Shown in pieces: positions 48,407 to 61,239 of a stretch of DNA of 64,000 bases (position 1 is its first letter; every line of letters begins with the position of its first letter). The notes under the pieces are model-generated. The model made no database searches. It was not told the origin of the DNA and saw nothing but the letters and a program-made list of their open reading frames with translations. The position numbers and the translations under genes were made by a program. Source of the DNA: Microvelia longipes (taxonomy: Eukaryota; Arthropoda; Insecta; Hemiptera; Veliidae); contig JACMZG010001870.1 of the NCBI GenBank assembly GCA_018340805.1, positions 17,865,780 through 17,929,779 of the forward strand, read 5' to 3'.

Positions 48407-48526
48407 TATTTTTTACGTCTCTCGGACAACAAATGCGTTAAAATCTTGAGAATCCTAATGTGGTCGTATTGTAATTTTTTTTGAGTTAGGTAAAGAAATA
48501 TAGTATTTAGAGTTATGTATAGTTTT

Positions 48527-48692
48527 TTTATCATTTATACCGTAGATATATAGGAAAAATATTGTGTCTGCAAAAAAATCTAAAACTGGGATGTCACTTG
48601 ATTATTAGATCTTTTAAAGGCCGCTTAAGTGGTTTAAAATAGGTATTCATCCGATGTGATGAGTAAAGTTTTGAGGTACCCCGTACCCGATG
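48527..48692 (-). mobile_element. family A repeat with large internal deletion
   Basis: Only the two ends remain: ATTTATACCGTAGATATATA and GAGGTACCCCGTACCCGAT. Confidence 0.7.
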
Positions 48693-49246
48693 GTTTTTGC
48701 TTCTTATCGTGAATAATTATCATTAGTTTCAAAACTAACAATTAGTTACCCCAACTTAGCCACAAATAATAGAACGAAACACTTGATAAACCAAAAACAC
48801 CCAAACAAAACACCATTCAACCTAAAACAACCACAAATAAGATGCTAAAGCTTTATAATCTCTAGTTGCTTACAGGTGTTTGGTTAGAGATGAGTTAATA
48901 TTTTTATTGCAAAACTTTCTATAGGAATCTGTAAATTAAAAATACAAACTCAAATAATACCATTATTACAAATGTATTTCACAATGCTCTTTTCTCTTTC
49001 GTCCGAGTATTAGGTCTGCTTTCAGGGAAAAACTATACCTTATACCTTTAATAACATAACATAGATTGAAAACAAAAGAAAAATCTTTTTTTCCGCTATT
49101 ATCCCTTTTCAAATACGTCTCGCCAGATTATAAATAACGTTGTTCTGTTTTTAACAAATAATGTTTTTTTTGTCTATCCCTGTAACACAAAAAGTGGTCT
49201 CTACATTTTCTCTTTAAGCTTATTATTGGATATATTTTATAAAAAA

Positions 49247-49952
49247 AATTCTGGCGCGGTGATCCGTATGTCGGGCGAATTTCCTTTGGATGCGTGTTTC
49301 CGTGCTTTTTACATTATATAAGTTTACAACTACTAAATAAATAAATCCGGCGCGGTGGTCCGCTGTCGGGCGAATTTCATTTAGAATGCGTGTTTCCGTG
49401 CTAAACAACCCATTTCTTGCTTATGCAAGAACCATGCCCATTGCGTGGTTCCGGTTCATGCTTTAGAACCTTAGCAGTTACTCAATTGTCAAGCACTGCT
49501 CGTAACTCATTTTGTCTGTATTTTCCAAAGGAAATGCTCATAATTTCCAGTTGTTGTACAAAACTATGCCTCTAAAATTAGAAGTACGCACTATTATTTG
49601 CACTATTTAAAGCTTAGTTACTTATCTTTAAGCTTAGTCAGTTATCTTTAAAGGTTTTAGCGCATTTCCTTTGGAAAATACAGACAAAATGAGTTACGAG
49701 CAGTGCTTGACAATTGAGTAACTGCTTAGGTTCTAAAGCATGAACCGGAACCACGCAATGGGCATGGTTCTTGCATAAGCAAGAAATGGGTTGTTTAGCA
49801 CGGAAACACGCATTCTAAATGAAATTCGCCCGACAGCGGACCACCGCGCCGGATTTATTTATTTAGTAGTTGTAAACTTATATAATGTAAAAAGCACGGA
49901 AACACGCATCCAAAGGAAATTCGCCCGACATGCGGATCACCGCGCCAGAATT
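49247..49952. mobile_element. family B fold-back element with 291-bp near-identical arms
   Basis: Arms 49247-49537 and 49662-49952 are inverted copies of equal length with only about two or three mismatches; the spacer is 124 bases. Each arm contains two tandem modules beginning CTGGCGCGG or CCGGCGCGG and running to GTGTTTCCGTGCT. No coding frame. High arm identity points to recent origin or gene conversion. Confidence 0.92.
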
Positions 49953-50115
49953 ATTTTCTAGTTGTAAACTTATATTAGGTAAAAAAAAAACGACAAAAAT
50001 TATGTCCCTACTAGGATTTGAACCCAGGTACTCTGGGTTTGAGTGCTCGCATCCAATGGAAATTCGCCCGACATGCGGACCACCGCGCCAGAATTATTTT
50101 TTCTAGTTGTAAACT
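49953..50115 (-). repeat. extra family B terminal module with tRNA-like B box
   Basis: A further GACCACCGCGCCAGAATTA terminus lies at 50077-50095 and repeats the TAGTTGTAAACTTATATTA flank. Between the modules GGATTTGAACCC (50016-50027) is a reversed Pol III B box. Confidence 0.6.
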
Positions 50116-50164
50116 TATATTAAGTAAAAAAAAACAATAAAAAAATTATTAACCCAGGTACCCT

Positions 50165-50760
50165 AAGTTTGAGTGGTTGTATTGACTCCGAACCACTAGC
50201 ATTCAACTCAGAGGCCTAAAAAACATTGATAACGACACCCTACTTGAAATTTATTTTTCAGCGACCGTAATTTTGGTTTTCTATAATTTTTTGTGGTTTT
50301 TTCGACTTTTTGGTCACTTAGAGTGGTCGTATCGACTTCGGACCGGTTTCATTCGATTCAGCGCCCAAAAATACATAGAAAACGACACCCTACTCAAAAT
50401 TTATTTTTTATCGACCTAAATTTTGGTTTTTGGTAATTTACAATGGTTTTTTCGACTTTTTGGTCACTTTAAGTGGTCGTATCGACTTCGGACCGGTTTC
50501 ATTTGATTCAGCGCCTCAAAAAAACATAAATTTTGACCTTTTTCGCGGTAAAAAATATTAACCCTGAATTTTTCCAATTTTTGAAAATTTCGCTGACTCA
50601 GCAAACCGGGTTAATGACGTCACAAAAACCTGGTTTTCAATAGGGTTCGTGTCTCCCCAAGGTTGATTTTTGTACCAAGTTTGGTTAAAAAATACTAATC
50701 CGTTCGAAAGATAGAGTGTTTACAAGAAAGTGTCTAGAAATACTATATATAATATACATA

Positions 50761-50835
<75 letters not shown>

Positions 50836-50850
50836 TATATAAAGTCTCGC
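50165..50850 (+). repeat. family C repeat ending in (TA)n
   Basis: Three units of about 149-150 bp, marked by GTGGTCGTATCGACTTCGGA, start near 50173, 50322 and 50472. A unique tail follows with GGGTTCGTGTCTCCCCAAGG and GAAAGATAG, then GTGTCTAGAAA and a (TA)n tract (about 50765-50843). Confidence 0.85.
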
Positions 50851-50884
50851 GAAACGTATTTTTTCGTCATTAGGGACCTCTGAA

Positions 50885-50975
50885 ACGGATTTGTGTCGTG
50901 GTCCGAGGTTCGAATTCCGCCATGACGCCTATCCCATTAGCGAATTTTCCAAAGGAAATTCGCTAAAAGTTACAT
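50885..50975 (+). repeat. tRNA-like B box plus family B terminal hairpin
   Basis: GAGGTTCGAATTCCGCC (50907-50923) contains a B box. It is followed by TTAGCGAATTTTCC and GGAAATTCGCTAA, which form a hairpin. Confidence 0.45.
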
Positions 50976-51371
50976 GTTAGTGTTATGATGATACAGAAAA
51001 AATTAACGTCTACATTCTTTGCAATGATGATACTGTTTGTAAAATTAAAAAAAATATCAGAACTTAACTCTAACTCATTTACATTATCTTTCAGACATAA
51101 CTATTATTTTATCAAGCTTTGATTTTTTTTTATAAAACATTTTACTAAATGGTTTACTCGTTCTTTTTATTTATATCCGTTGTTAAAAGGTTAACATAAA
51201 AAACAATTCAAAATTTCTTTTGAAAAAAAAAACTGAATAATTGACAGGGGGCTTTTAATCCATCTTTTGTTTCTTGAGTTAATCCTTTTTATCAGTTTTT
51301 GTGCTACTTCAATGTATTTTTTATAATTTCCTCTTAAAATTTTCTAAAACTTACTATCTGTAATAAAAAAA

Positions 51372-51985
51372 TCAAGTACAGAGTATCTCGGAACTTTTCC
51401 GATCCAACGGAAACCAAAAATATACTTAGTATATTTTTTTGCCGTATTGAAACGGAACTTAGTATACTTAATTATAACATAAAGGATATACTTGTATCCA
51501 TAGAACTAGAGGGAGCATAGCCTATCTTAATACATTGAGAGGCCTGAAACATTTTTAGTGGGGCTCTCAGGGGCTCTATGTAACCTCATTGAAACCTCCT
51601 CCAAGAGAAGTTAGGGTTATAATTAATCAATTGTTTTCGGCTTCCCGCAGATTGTTTGTGTTGTGATTAGTATTTTAAACATTCTACTATATAATTTTCT
51701 GTTTTTTTGTTCTGTTTATTTGATGATAATGATCATCGAATGTGGTCAGGTTACTTTTTTTGATGTTTCAAAATTCAACCAATAGGGCCCCTCTAGTAAT
51801 ATATCTCTATACTTGTATCAAATTACAACTCAATGGCATTATTTTTCGATTTTCACTTTTTTTAACAAACGAAAAGAAGTCATTCCATAAAAATAAAACT
51901 AATTCTGATAATGAGGTTAAACTTGGCACATGTGCTGGTCTTATATATAACACATGTGTGCCCAATCTCAGTCAAATTATATAAT
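51372..51985 (+). mobile_element. truncated family A repeat with nested MITE
   Basis: Begins AAGTACAGAGTATCTCGGAA. It is interrupted by the MITE at 51499-51810 and cut off where a second family A copy starts. Confidence 0.7.
51499..51810 (+). mobile_element. hAT-like MITE, 312 bp, with target duplication
   Basis: Left end CATAGAACTAGAGGG, right end CTCTAGTAATATATCTCTAT. Flanked by CTTGTATC at 51491-51498 and 51812-51819. Close in sequence to the copy at 26194-26478. Confidence 0.8.
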
Positions 51986-52766
51986 CCCTTACGGGGTACC
52001 TCAAACCTCTCCTCATCACATCTGATTCGTTACGCTCATCCTCCCTACTTTGGACTCGCTTCGCTCGTCCTCAAAATATGCAAGTTGTTTAGTTTATACT
52101 GCAACCCGTTTTTGGACTCGCATCGCTCGTCCTCAGACAGTAAATAAATACATTCGTTTCATTTCCATCGGCCACCCATGGACCACGCTAGATGCTGCTT
52201 TACTTTTACTATCCACCAAAAATCATGAATATACGTGTTGTATTAAAACGATATTTAGTGTACTTATTTATTACGTAAAAGTTATATACTCAAACCAAAT
52301 TTCGACTCAATTGGATTATTTTCCAATTGTTTAAGAAATGTAGAACAAGTCATTCGATAAAAAAATAAACTAATGCTGATAATGACACTTGACACATATG
52401 TTAGACGTATAGATAGCTACATAAGTGCCAAATTTCAATCGGATTGCACTATTTTTCCGAGTTTTATAAGTTTTCAAAGTTTTTGCTGAGACATTATTGC
52501 ATGTTAATGACGCAAAAAATATTTACCGAATTGCACACAACTACAGCGGTTGTCTGTATTTCGTACAAAGTTTCAATTCTCTAGCATAATTACACTGGGA
52601 GCTACGATAACAGACACACACACACATGCAGACAAACAACTTTGCAAAAACCACTCAGAAGGTCTTAAAAACATCTGAAAGGGATAATTGCGTTGACATC
52701 CCGGTTTTGGTTTTTTGCAAGCACAATACTTTTCCTATATATCTACGGTATCAATGAGGAAAAATA
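51986..52766 (+). mobile_element. family A repeat, near full length
   Basis: Starts TTACGGGGTACCTCAAACC and ends TCAATGAGGAAAAATA. Hairpins are at 52053-52071 (GGACTCGCTTCGCTCGTCC) and, degenerate, at about 52114-52132. Short plus-strand frames here are repeat sequence. Confidence 0.85.
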
Positions 52767-53092
52767 AAATCAGATGTGTTTATTAAAGTAGAAAAGCGAG
52801 TGCTTTGAGGCTAAAAGAACAAAGCAAAATATTTCTTTATATCTTATTAGTAGAAGTTCTTAATTAAAATAAGATAAAAGAATTCATATGCGGTTTGTAT
52901 ATGACAAAAGACAATATTAACAACATAATTAATTATCTTTATATAACATAGTTCTCCCTTGTATTTTCTTCATTAGATTATAAAATGCAACTCATCTTTT
53001 TTGAACCTTTATTTAAAGCGATATTAATAATATAGGTCTTACCAAGTATCTTTAATAATGGGGATGACACGTAAAATTGGTTTGCTATTTAA

Positions 53093-53556
53093 AAAGTTCT
53101 GGCGTAGTGGTTCGCCACTACAACCGTAGTTTGCATTTATCAATCTATTTCTTGCATATGGATTCGGTTTATGCTTTATAACTTGAGCAAATACTCAATT
53201 ATCATGCACTACTTGTAACTCATATTTTCTGTATTTTTCAAAGAAAATGCGCACAATTATCCTGTTGGCTAAAACAAAATTATGTCTCTAAAATTGGCAT
53301 TGCCCACCATTATTAGCACTAATTTAATGCTTAGTTGGTTTCTTGGTTTGTTTCTTTAGGGTTTTAGTGAATTTCATTTAAAAAATATAGAATAAAATTA
53401 ATTACGAGTATTGCTTGATAATTGAGTAATTGCTCAAGTTATAAAGCATAAACCGTATCCTTATGCAAGAAATGGATTGCTAAGCACGAAAACACGCATT
53501 CTAAAGGAAATTCGCCCAATATGCAGGCCCCGCGCCAGATTTATTTTGTAGTTATA
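53093..53556. mobile_element. older family B fold-back copy
   Basis: TTCTGGCGTAGTGGTTCGCC at the left and CCCGCGCCAGATTTATTTT at the right, with the same arm layout as 49247-49952 (ACTCAATTATCATGCACTA against TGATAATTGAGTAATTGC) but many mismatches. Confidence 0.8.
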
Positions 53557-53609
53557 AACTTATATAATGAAAAAACAAACATTAAAAATTATCGTCCCTA
53601 CCAGGTACC

Positions 53610-54344
53610 CTGGCTTTGAGTGCACGTATTAACTCCGGCCCCCTCCCCACTTGAAATGTGTGGTTTACCGGCCGTATTTTTGGTTGTTCTGGTAATTAAC
53701 ATAGTTTTTTTTTTAACTTTTGGTCATTTAGGGTGGTCGTATTGACTTTAGACCGGTTTCATTCGATTCGGCGCCCAAAATTACATTGAAAACGACACCC
53801 TACTTAAAAATTTAATTTTCAATAGTCCGTGATTTTGATTTTCGGTAATTTTATTATGTTTTTTTCGATTTTTGGTTACTTAGTTGTACTAACCAAACTT
53901 ACTTCAAATAAAACTACTCAATAAATCACACTCTACTTGAAATTTATTTTTTATTGACCTTAATTTTGGTATCTCTGGTAAATTTACCAAGGTTAATTAG
54001 TCTTTTAGGTCACTTTGAGTGGTCGTATTGACTTATGGACCGGATTAAACTCAATTAAGCATTCCAAAAAAACATACATAAGTGCCACTTCAACCGCGAA
54101 AAATATTATCCCTAAATTTTACCGTTTTTTTCAAATTTGCTTGCTCAGTTAACAGGATTAATGACGTCACAAAAACCTTTGTTTCAATTAGGGTTCGTGT
54201 CCTCTCCAAGGTTGATTTTGGTTCCAAGTTTGATAAAAATATCAGTTCGAAAGATAGCTTGTTTACAACAAAAGTGTCTAGAAAACACACACACAACAAA
54301 TAAATAAATAAATATAATATACTATATATATATATATATATATA

Positions 54345-54418
<74 letters not shown>

Positions 54419-54442
54419 TATAATAATATATATTATATATAT
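53610..54442 (+). repeat. family C repeat, second copy, ending in (TA)n
   Basis: GTGGTCGTATTGACTT units near 53733 and 54019, then the same tail (GGGTTCGTGTCCTCTCCAAG) and GTGTCTAGAAAACACACAC leading into a (TA)n tract at about 54318-54442. More diverged than the copy at 50165. Confidence 0.8.
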
Positions 54443-54449
54443 TGAAAAA

Positions 54450-55195
54450 AGTTTAACTTTTGCTTCCCATTTATAAAAATTCAAAAAGAAATATGGGTAA
54501 GAGTTTAATGCATTCTGAAGAATAACCGTCTTCAGTTTTACCAACAAAAAATAATTATTACTATTAAATTCTTTTAAATTATTACGATTAAACCCTGAAA
54601 AATTATCGTTTATTTTATAAATGAATGTTGATATTGCAATGAATAATTTTATTTTATTGGTGAAATATAAATATAAAAAGAGTAATAGAAATAATAAATA
54701 TTTGAGAGAAAAAAAGTATTAGGGGCGACAAAGAAAAGAAGATGAAAATGAATTTTGTTATAATATAACAACGTGTGCTTTGAAACCCGATATAACAACT
54801 CGACAAATATAAAAATTCCTGATAACGTTTTCTTTTCAAATCATATTAAAAATTTTATTTTAAGAAATTGTTTTGTGGGAATCAGAGGAAATGATATTTC
54901 GTTACAAATTGAAACCCACTCTATTCTCGATTGTACTTGAGTCAAGTGTATTCAATTTCTTAGAATCTAAGCCCTAATCTAAAATTATTTGAAAGGAAAA
55001 TAAATTATGTATGAACAAATAAGAAATATAAAAAAAAGTATCCATAAAAACAATGAATTTTTAAGCCTTAAAATATCTTATAACTTCCTATCATTAATAA
55101 CGCCATAAATAAGAGAATTGTTCTTAATTCGATGTAATTAACTTAAGAACAACCAAAAACCTCGTAAATATTACCATCTGGTAAATAATTAACAG
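54450..55195. other. AT-rich DNA, nothing recognised
   Basis: No supported exon, repeat family or strong secondary structure seen. Confidence 0.5.
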
Positions 55196-55200
55196 TTTTT

Positions 55201-55869
55201 ACTTTTCCTCATTAAAAATCCAAAACCGGGATGACACCGGAATTATCCGTTTTATGTGTTTTAAAGGCCTCCACAGTAGTTCTCGCAAAGATGTCTGTCT
55301 GTATGTGCGTATGTCTGTTATCACCGTAGCTCCTTGTGTATTTATGCTAGAGTTCAAACTTTGTAGAAAAATCAATCTATACATGCAATTGTGCTATTCG
55401 GAAAATAATGTTTTATGGTGTCATTATCCGCAATAATGACTCATTGGAAATTTCGAAAAATCATTAAATACGGAAAAATGGTGTGATCGAATTGAGATTT
55501 GGCAACCATGAAGCTTTTTATATGACTAACATACGTGCCAAGTTTTATCTCATTATCAGCATTAATTTAATTTTTATCGAATGATTTGTATACGTTTTTT
55601 AAAAAATCGTAAAATAAATTAATTGAGTTTAAATTTTGTACAAATGTATTCCTCCATATGATAAATAGATACACTAAGTTCAGTCTTAATACCACTAGTA
55701 TATCTATACTAGTGATTTTTGTCAGATTTTGTCAGAGATGGGTGACCGGTGGGCATAAAACGGATGAATTTACAATATGTGGGCGAGCTAAACGACTCCG
55801 AAGTAGGGAGGATGAGCGTAGCGATTCCAATATAATGAGGAAAATTTCCAATGTACCCCGTACCCGATT
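55201..55869 (-). mobile_element. family A repeat, reverse
   Basis: Starts ACTTTTCCTCATTAAAAATC and ends AATGTACCCCGTACCCGAT. The hairpin region is shortened. Confidence 0.8.
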
Positions 55870-57164
55870 TTTTGTATCAGGAAGCCAATTTGAGTCGATC
55901 TCTTCAGTTACCCTTAACTTCCGTCCTTCAATTAACCTCATAAGCATCATTTGCATGATGAAAATTCTCTAAAAAACTAATAATTGTAAATAGTAAATAA
56001 TGGTAAATAAGAAATTTTCTTTTTTGGACGAATTAATAATATTATGTTTCACTTTTGCTATTTAAGAATACATTTTGTTATTTGTTACCTTAAATTATGA
56101 TTATTAATTTTTCTTTGATTCTACAATAATTTTTTTTCGAAAATTTACACAATTAATAAATTTTAGGCAATTCTCACAGAAAGATCTTTTTGCAGTTTAG
56201 ACCAACACTTGTGTTTTTCTATGATTCTTAGAAGTCTTAAGAATTATTAAGGATATGAATATACTGACAATTTAACAGAAGATGCAATGTAATTATTTGT
56301 TGGTATAAAATTGACGGAATTATAATACACAAACAATAAAGATTTATTAATACATAACGTAATAAATCCTTTTTTAATTAGAGATAAGAGTTATTAATTT
56401 AAAGTTAAAAAATTATCACTTTAGAACAATAATGGATTCTATTAAAGTTTTTAATTTACCAGATTTAAAAATAGCTTAACAAAAATATTAAATAACTTTT
56501 AGTAAGTATTTAGTATAAGCTCTACTAAAATAGGCGAACCAAATGACTAAAAACTTAGTAAAACTAATATTTAAAGAAAAGTTAATAAAGTTTTAGAAAA
56601 TTATTATCTTAGGTTTCCAAAGGTTTCAAATGCTTAAAAGTTTTAGTTTTACTTTGTCTTTTTGATTATTTTTAAAGCTTCCTTTAGGGCTATAAATAGG
56701 TAGGAGGACTAGAGAAATTTTATAGTATTATTTTTTTTACTGTGATAAAGTTTATTTGATAAATTTAGATGTTTTTATTTTTTTAATACGTTAGAGTCCG
56801 TGATAGTTTCTACATTAAGTTAGTTATTAACATAACTAAATTAATGGGTGAATAATAAAACGAATTAAAATTGTGTAATGTATAGAATTAGAGCATACTT
56901 TGATTAAGTAATGTAAGTAGTTTCTATAAAGTAAGAAGTGCTACTAATTACAAATTATTAAAGCTGTGGGACTTAAAAGGAGATTTCTTTACCTCGTTAG
57001 GTAGAAGAGAACGAGTTGTCGAGTATAAAACAATGCTTCTCTTCGTCATCTGTCATTCATCTCTTCGTCATTCATAGTATCTAACTATGAATTTACAATG
57101 TTATTTACTTAAATATTTATTAATGTTACAGCTTTCAAGTATCTTCATATACTTGAACTTCATA
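55870..57164. other. AT-rich DNA, nothing recognised
   Basis: No supported exon. GTCATCTGTCATTCATCTCT near 57047 is a short local repetition only. Confidence 0.45.
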
Positions 57165-57491
57165 CGCATTCATTGAGAATACGTGTTTCCGTGCTTAACA
57201 ACCCATTTCTTGCTTAAAGTTCCGGTTCATGCTTTAGAACCTAAGCAGTTACTCAATTGTCAAGCACTTGCTTTCGTTAAACTCATTTAAATGTCTGTAT
57301 TTTCCAAAGGAAATGCCGCATATTGCGTATCCAGTTGGTTATACAAAACTACCTTAAAAATAGGAAGTACGCACTTGGTTACTTATCTCAAGCTTTAGTC
57401 AGTTGTCTTTTTAAGTTTAGCGCCATTTTATATATATATTATATATATATATTATTAGTATATAATATTTATATATATTATATATATATCA

Positions 57492-57533
<42 letters not shown>

Positions 57534-57560
57534 ATAATTATATATATAATATATATTATT
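57165..57560 (+). mobile_element. single arm of a family B element followed by (TA)n
   Basis: GTGTTTCCGTGCTTAACAAC to CCAAAGGAAATGC matches the left arm of 49247-49952 and continues into its spacer (TTAGTCAGTTGTCTTT). A (TA)n-rich tract at 57428-57560 replaces the other arm. Confidence 0.75.
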
Positions 57561-60500
57561 TGATTAAAAAATTTTAAATTAAATAATATTGATAGGATTA
57601 GATTAATTTAGAAAATATAAAATAAGATTGGATAAAGTAAAGTTATACATTTTTTATAACATAAATTTTAAATGAGTTTGTGTCGAGTGTGCCACCTCAT
57701 GTGCCACTTCAGGCGTCGTACAGGATTGTCAGAAAGGACATTCTGAGAACGATGTAATTGCCACGCTGGGTATGATTTATCTCTAAACTGATCTTCTTCT
57801 GAGAAGTTTCGCTCGCTTATGTGTTACAAGGTGTGCGCATACATTTACACAATATATTAATGAAAGAAGTTTCTATTTCAAAATCTACAAGGGCTGAATT
57901 ATGCACAAATGATGAATAATAGTATATTCTGTAATCTATCACTGCAATGCTTTCTTTTATAATTAAAAATTTAGAAGCAATTGTTTATGCTGTGAAAAAG
58001 TTTAAAGGAGATAAAGAAGTGTAAATGATTGAAATAATGTAAAGGAATTAATATAAGGCATATTTTTATTTAAAAAAAATACGTTAAAAATAAAACATTT
58101 ATTTATTTTTTTGTTTCTATCTCTTTGTAAATCTTGCTGTTCCAAGACCTGGTTTCAAGTAGTAGCTTGTAGCAATTAATTACAGAAATCATTAACTGAA
58201 GAACTTTGCAGGTGCCATTATGTTAATGGAAAGTGGTAAGGGGAATTTCAATGTTCCTTCCCTTGGAAGCCAAGGACCTGCAGGGAAACCTCTTCTCTCT
58301 CTTATTCTTGACAAATATTAACTACTTAGGCACCGTCTCCAAGATAATTAATTTAGGACATAAAACTTTATAACTAAATTTTGATTTTCAAGTTATTTAC
58401 TGAAGTTGAAACAAAAATGGAAGAATTGCAACCAGGTCACTTTCTTTTTTAGGAACAGTTATTATATAAAGCCATTGTGATTTTTAATCCTGATTTTATT
58501 ACCTAAATACGTATAAAATTATTAGAAAAGCCAGTAATCAAGGTAAATTGCAAATAAATTCACAAAAGTTAAGATAAAGGTAATAGCAAATATTACATAA
58601 AATATGTATGACATTTTAAAATAAATAGTCAGGCATAGAACTAAGCTTTTCTTTATCTCATCTTTTAAGAACCATGAAACATTCGGCCTTTCGTATTAAA
58701 AAACCACCTATGAGGTTAAGAACTTAATATACATAGAACCTTTAACTTATTTTAGAAATAATGTTCAGGGAAAAACCCTTTTTTAGATCATGAAACTTTA
58801 AAACGTGTGCTGTTAACTTAGCGGTCATACAAAATTTTAATTAGTATGGTTTATCTTATTTAAATCATTTACGAATCAAAACAATACCTATAAAGAATTT
58901 TTGTACAAAATATGAAGTTATACTATACTCAAGAGTTAATTATAAGTCACAGTGATTCAGCTATTTAAAAAATGTGAGTCCTCAATAGAAATAAAGGTGC
59001 CATATTGGGTTAAGCCCGACATCTAATGTGTTCTTCCTCTTATAGGACTTTATTCTTGTACTAAAATTCGTTCAGCTGATTGGTCTATATCGTTTTTACA
59101 AGGAAATTGTGCACAAATACAAACAGACACTATTTATTCGAGTTTTTGCGAATTCTCAAAGGAAGAATGAAGAATAGAACTATGACATCTTATAACGTTT
59201 TTAGAATCTAAATATTTTGAAAACTAGACCTTTGATTGAAAAAAAAAAACAGTTGTTTTGCTTGTAAATTATTAATCCCCCCCTCCCTCGTATTATAGAA
59301 TATTAGGTGGAAAAAAAAAGTAGATATGCACACATGAGAACATCTAATATTCAATTGGGAGTGAGAACACCCACTAACAATTCAAATCATTCTACTCCAA
59401 ACTGATAGTCTGCCTTGTTGTTCAAAATGCAGCGCTTAGTGTTCATTGCATTCTCTACTCTTTGAGTATAAAGCTCATATAACAAATCTTTACAGTAGAG
59501 CAAGTAAAACATTATTTAATTAATTTGATACATTATTTGAAACCTTAATACTCCGAAATGTAACTAGTACTTAAATCTTTAAATCCTTTTACTTCAAGCC
59601 CTTCACTTTCAGGAATATTTATGATTTTCCTTGTACTGGGTAAAGAAGTATAAAAATTTCTTTTAAATTTTATATTTTGAGTTCAAGGCCATGGATCATA
59701 CTTTAAAGACATAGCAGAACGCTCAAAGTAGAACTACCTATTATAGGCCTATTAAATTATTATAAAATCAAAGATTATGCATTTTTTAATTATCAAAAAA
59801 AGATATAACCCTACGATGGTATAGGTTTTTGTATTGAAGTTGTACTTAAAGCAAAAATTTCCTGAACAAATTTTAGATGATATTTTTATAATTTCAATCT
59901 AATAAATAAGTGTTTTGGCAGAATTAATGTCCTTTGTGTGGCTTCCTTTAAATTAATGTGAGGCAGTTTGTAATAAAATAATTAATGTGAAAAAGTATGT
60001 TATATAAAAATGATAATAAATTTCCGATGCCCTACGGCTGTTTTTGATTTAAAATGAATTTACTTTACTATGACAGGGACAGCCTTATTTTATTTAGTTA
60101 AATCCAATAAAAGTTAATCCGGTGCTGGTTGAAAGAGTTTTAAAGCTCGCCCTAAAAGTGGAGCTCACTCTAATGAATATAAGGCTCAAGGTTGTGATAG
60201 CAGTAAGGATATTCTATGAGTCACACTCAAAGCTCAAAGCAAGACTTTGTATTTTTTCCATTTTCTCAACTTCCTGATCTACGATTTAGATTGTAGGCTT
60301 TTCTGGTTCTTACGTTTTATCATTCTTTTTATCTTTGTCTCTTCACTTCTTATCAATCCTAAGACTTAATGTTTTCTTATCTGAGCTAAAAGTATTTGAG
60401 ACCGGCCATGAAGTTAAAAAGCATTCGTTTTTTAGTTGTAGTGAAGCGAAATAACCAAGTTTTGAATTGCTCCTGTTTGTTTTATTAAAATACGAACTGA

Positions 60501-61238
60501 AATGCCAAACTAACTACAATGTTTATGTCCCCCCCCCCCCAAACCCTTTCTTAATTAATTTTATTTATTTTAGAAAATAGTCTATATTAATAATTTACAA
60601 CAAATTTACACATTTGACATATGTTGGTGAAGATAATTTATTAAAATGGCTCCACCCTGAAGACAATCGAGCGAGTTTAACTCGCTTTAACGCTCGAGTT
60701 TAACCCGAAGCTTGAGTAAACCAAATCGAATATAACTAATATTCCGTTTCAGCTAAATCGAATATATGTGACACTTTATTTTTTAAATCCTTTTAATTCA
60801 AGCCCTTCACTCTCAAAAATATTTATGATATTCTTTTAATGTAAAAAGAAGTGAAAACATTTCTTTGAAACTTAATATTTTTAGTTCAAGGCTATGACTC
60901 ATACTTAAAAGACAAAACAGGACCCTCAAAGTAGAACTACTTATTATTGGCCAACTAAAACATTATAAAACCAAATATTATGCACTTTTGAATTATCAAA
61001 GAAAAGATATAACCCTAAAATGGTGCAATTTTTTAAATTGAAGTGGAACCAAAAAGCAAAAATTCCTAAATAAATTTTAGGTGATTTGTTTTTTAGAATG
61101 TGTATTATATTTTTAATTAATATCATTTCAATCTAATGAATGAGTTTTTGCAGAATTAATTACTTGTTTGGCATCCTATAAATTCATGTGAATCAATTTA
61201 ATACTCGGTTTCAGCTAAATTAAAAACATCCCTGGTTT
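57561..61238. other. AT-rich DNA, no supported gene
   Basis: A short frame at 58220-58321 (MLMESGKGNFNVPSLGSQGP and onward to LILDKY) follows TTTGCAG and lies in a slightly GC-richer patch; too short to call. 59570-60010 and 60770-61200 are diverged direct repeats (TTCAAGCCCTTCACT, AAGTAGAACTAC, AAGATATAACCCTA). Confidence 0.45.
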
Positions 61239-61239
61239 T

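Noticed and set aside
54278..54547. 89-codon minus-strand Ile/Tyr-rich frame (also 50685-50870 and 57323-57577)
   Set aside because: Translations of (TA)n microsatellites.
58220..58321. Short plus-strand frame after a TTTGCAG acceptor-like site
   Set aside because: Only 33 codons, no donor-linked partner and no recognised peptide; noted but not called as a gene.
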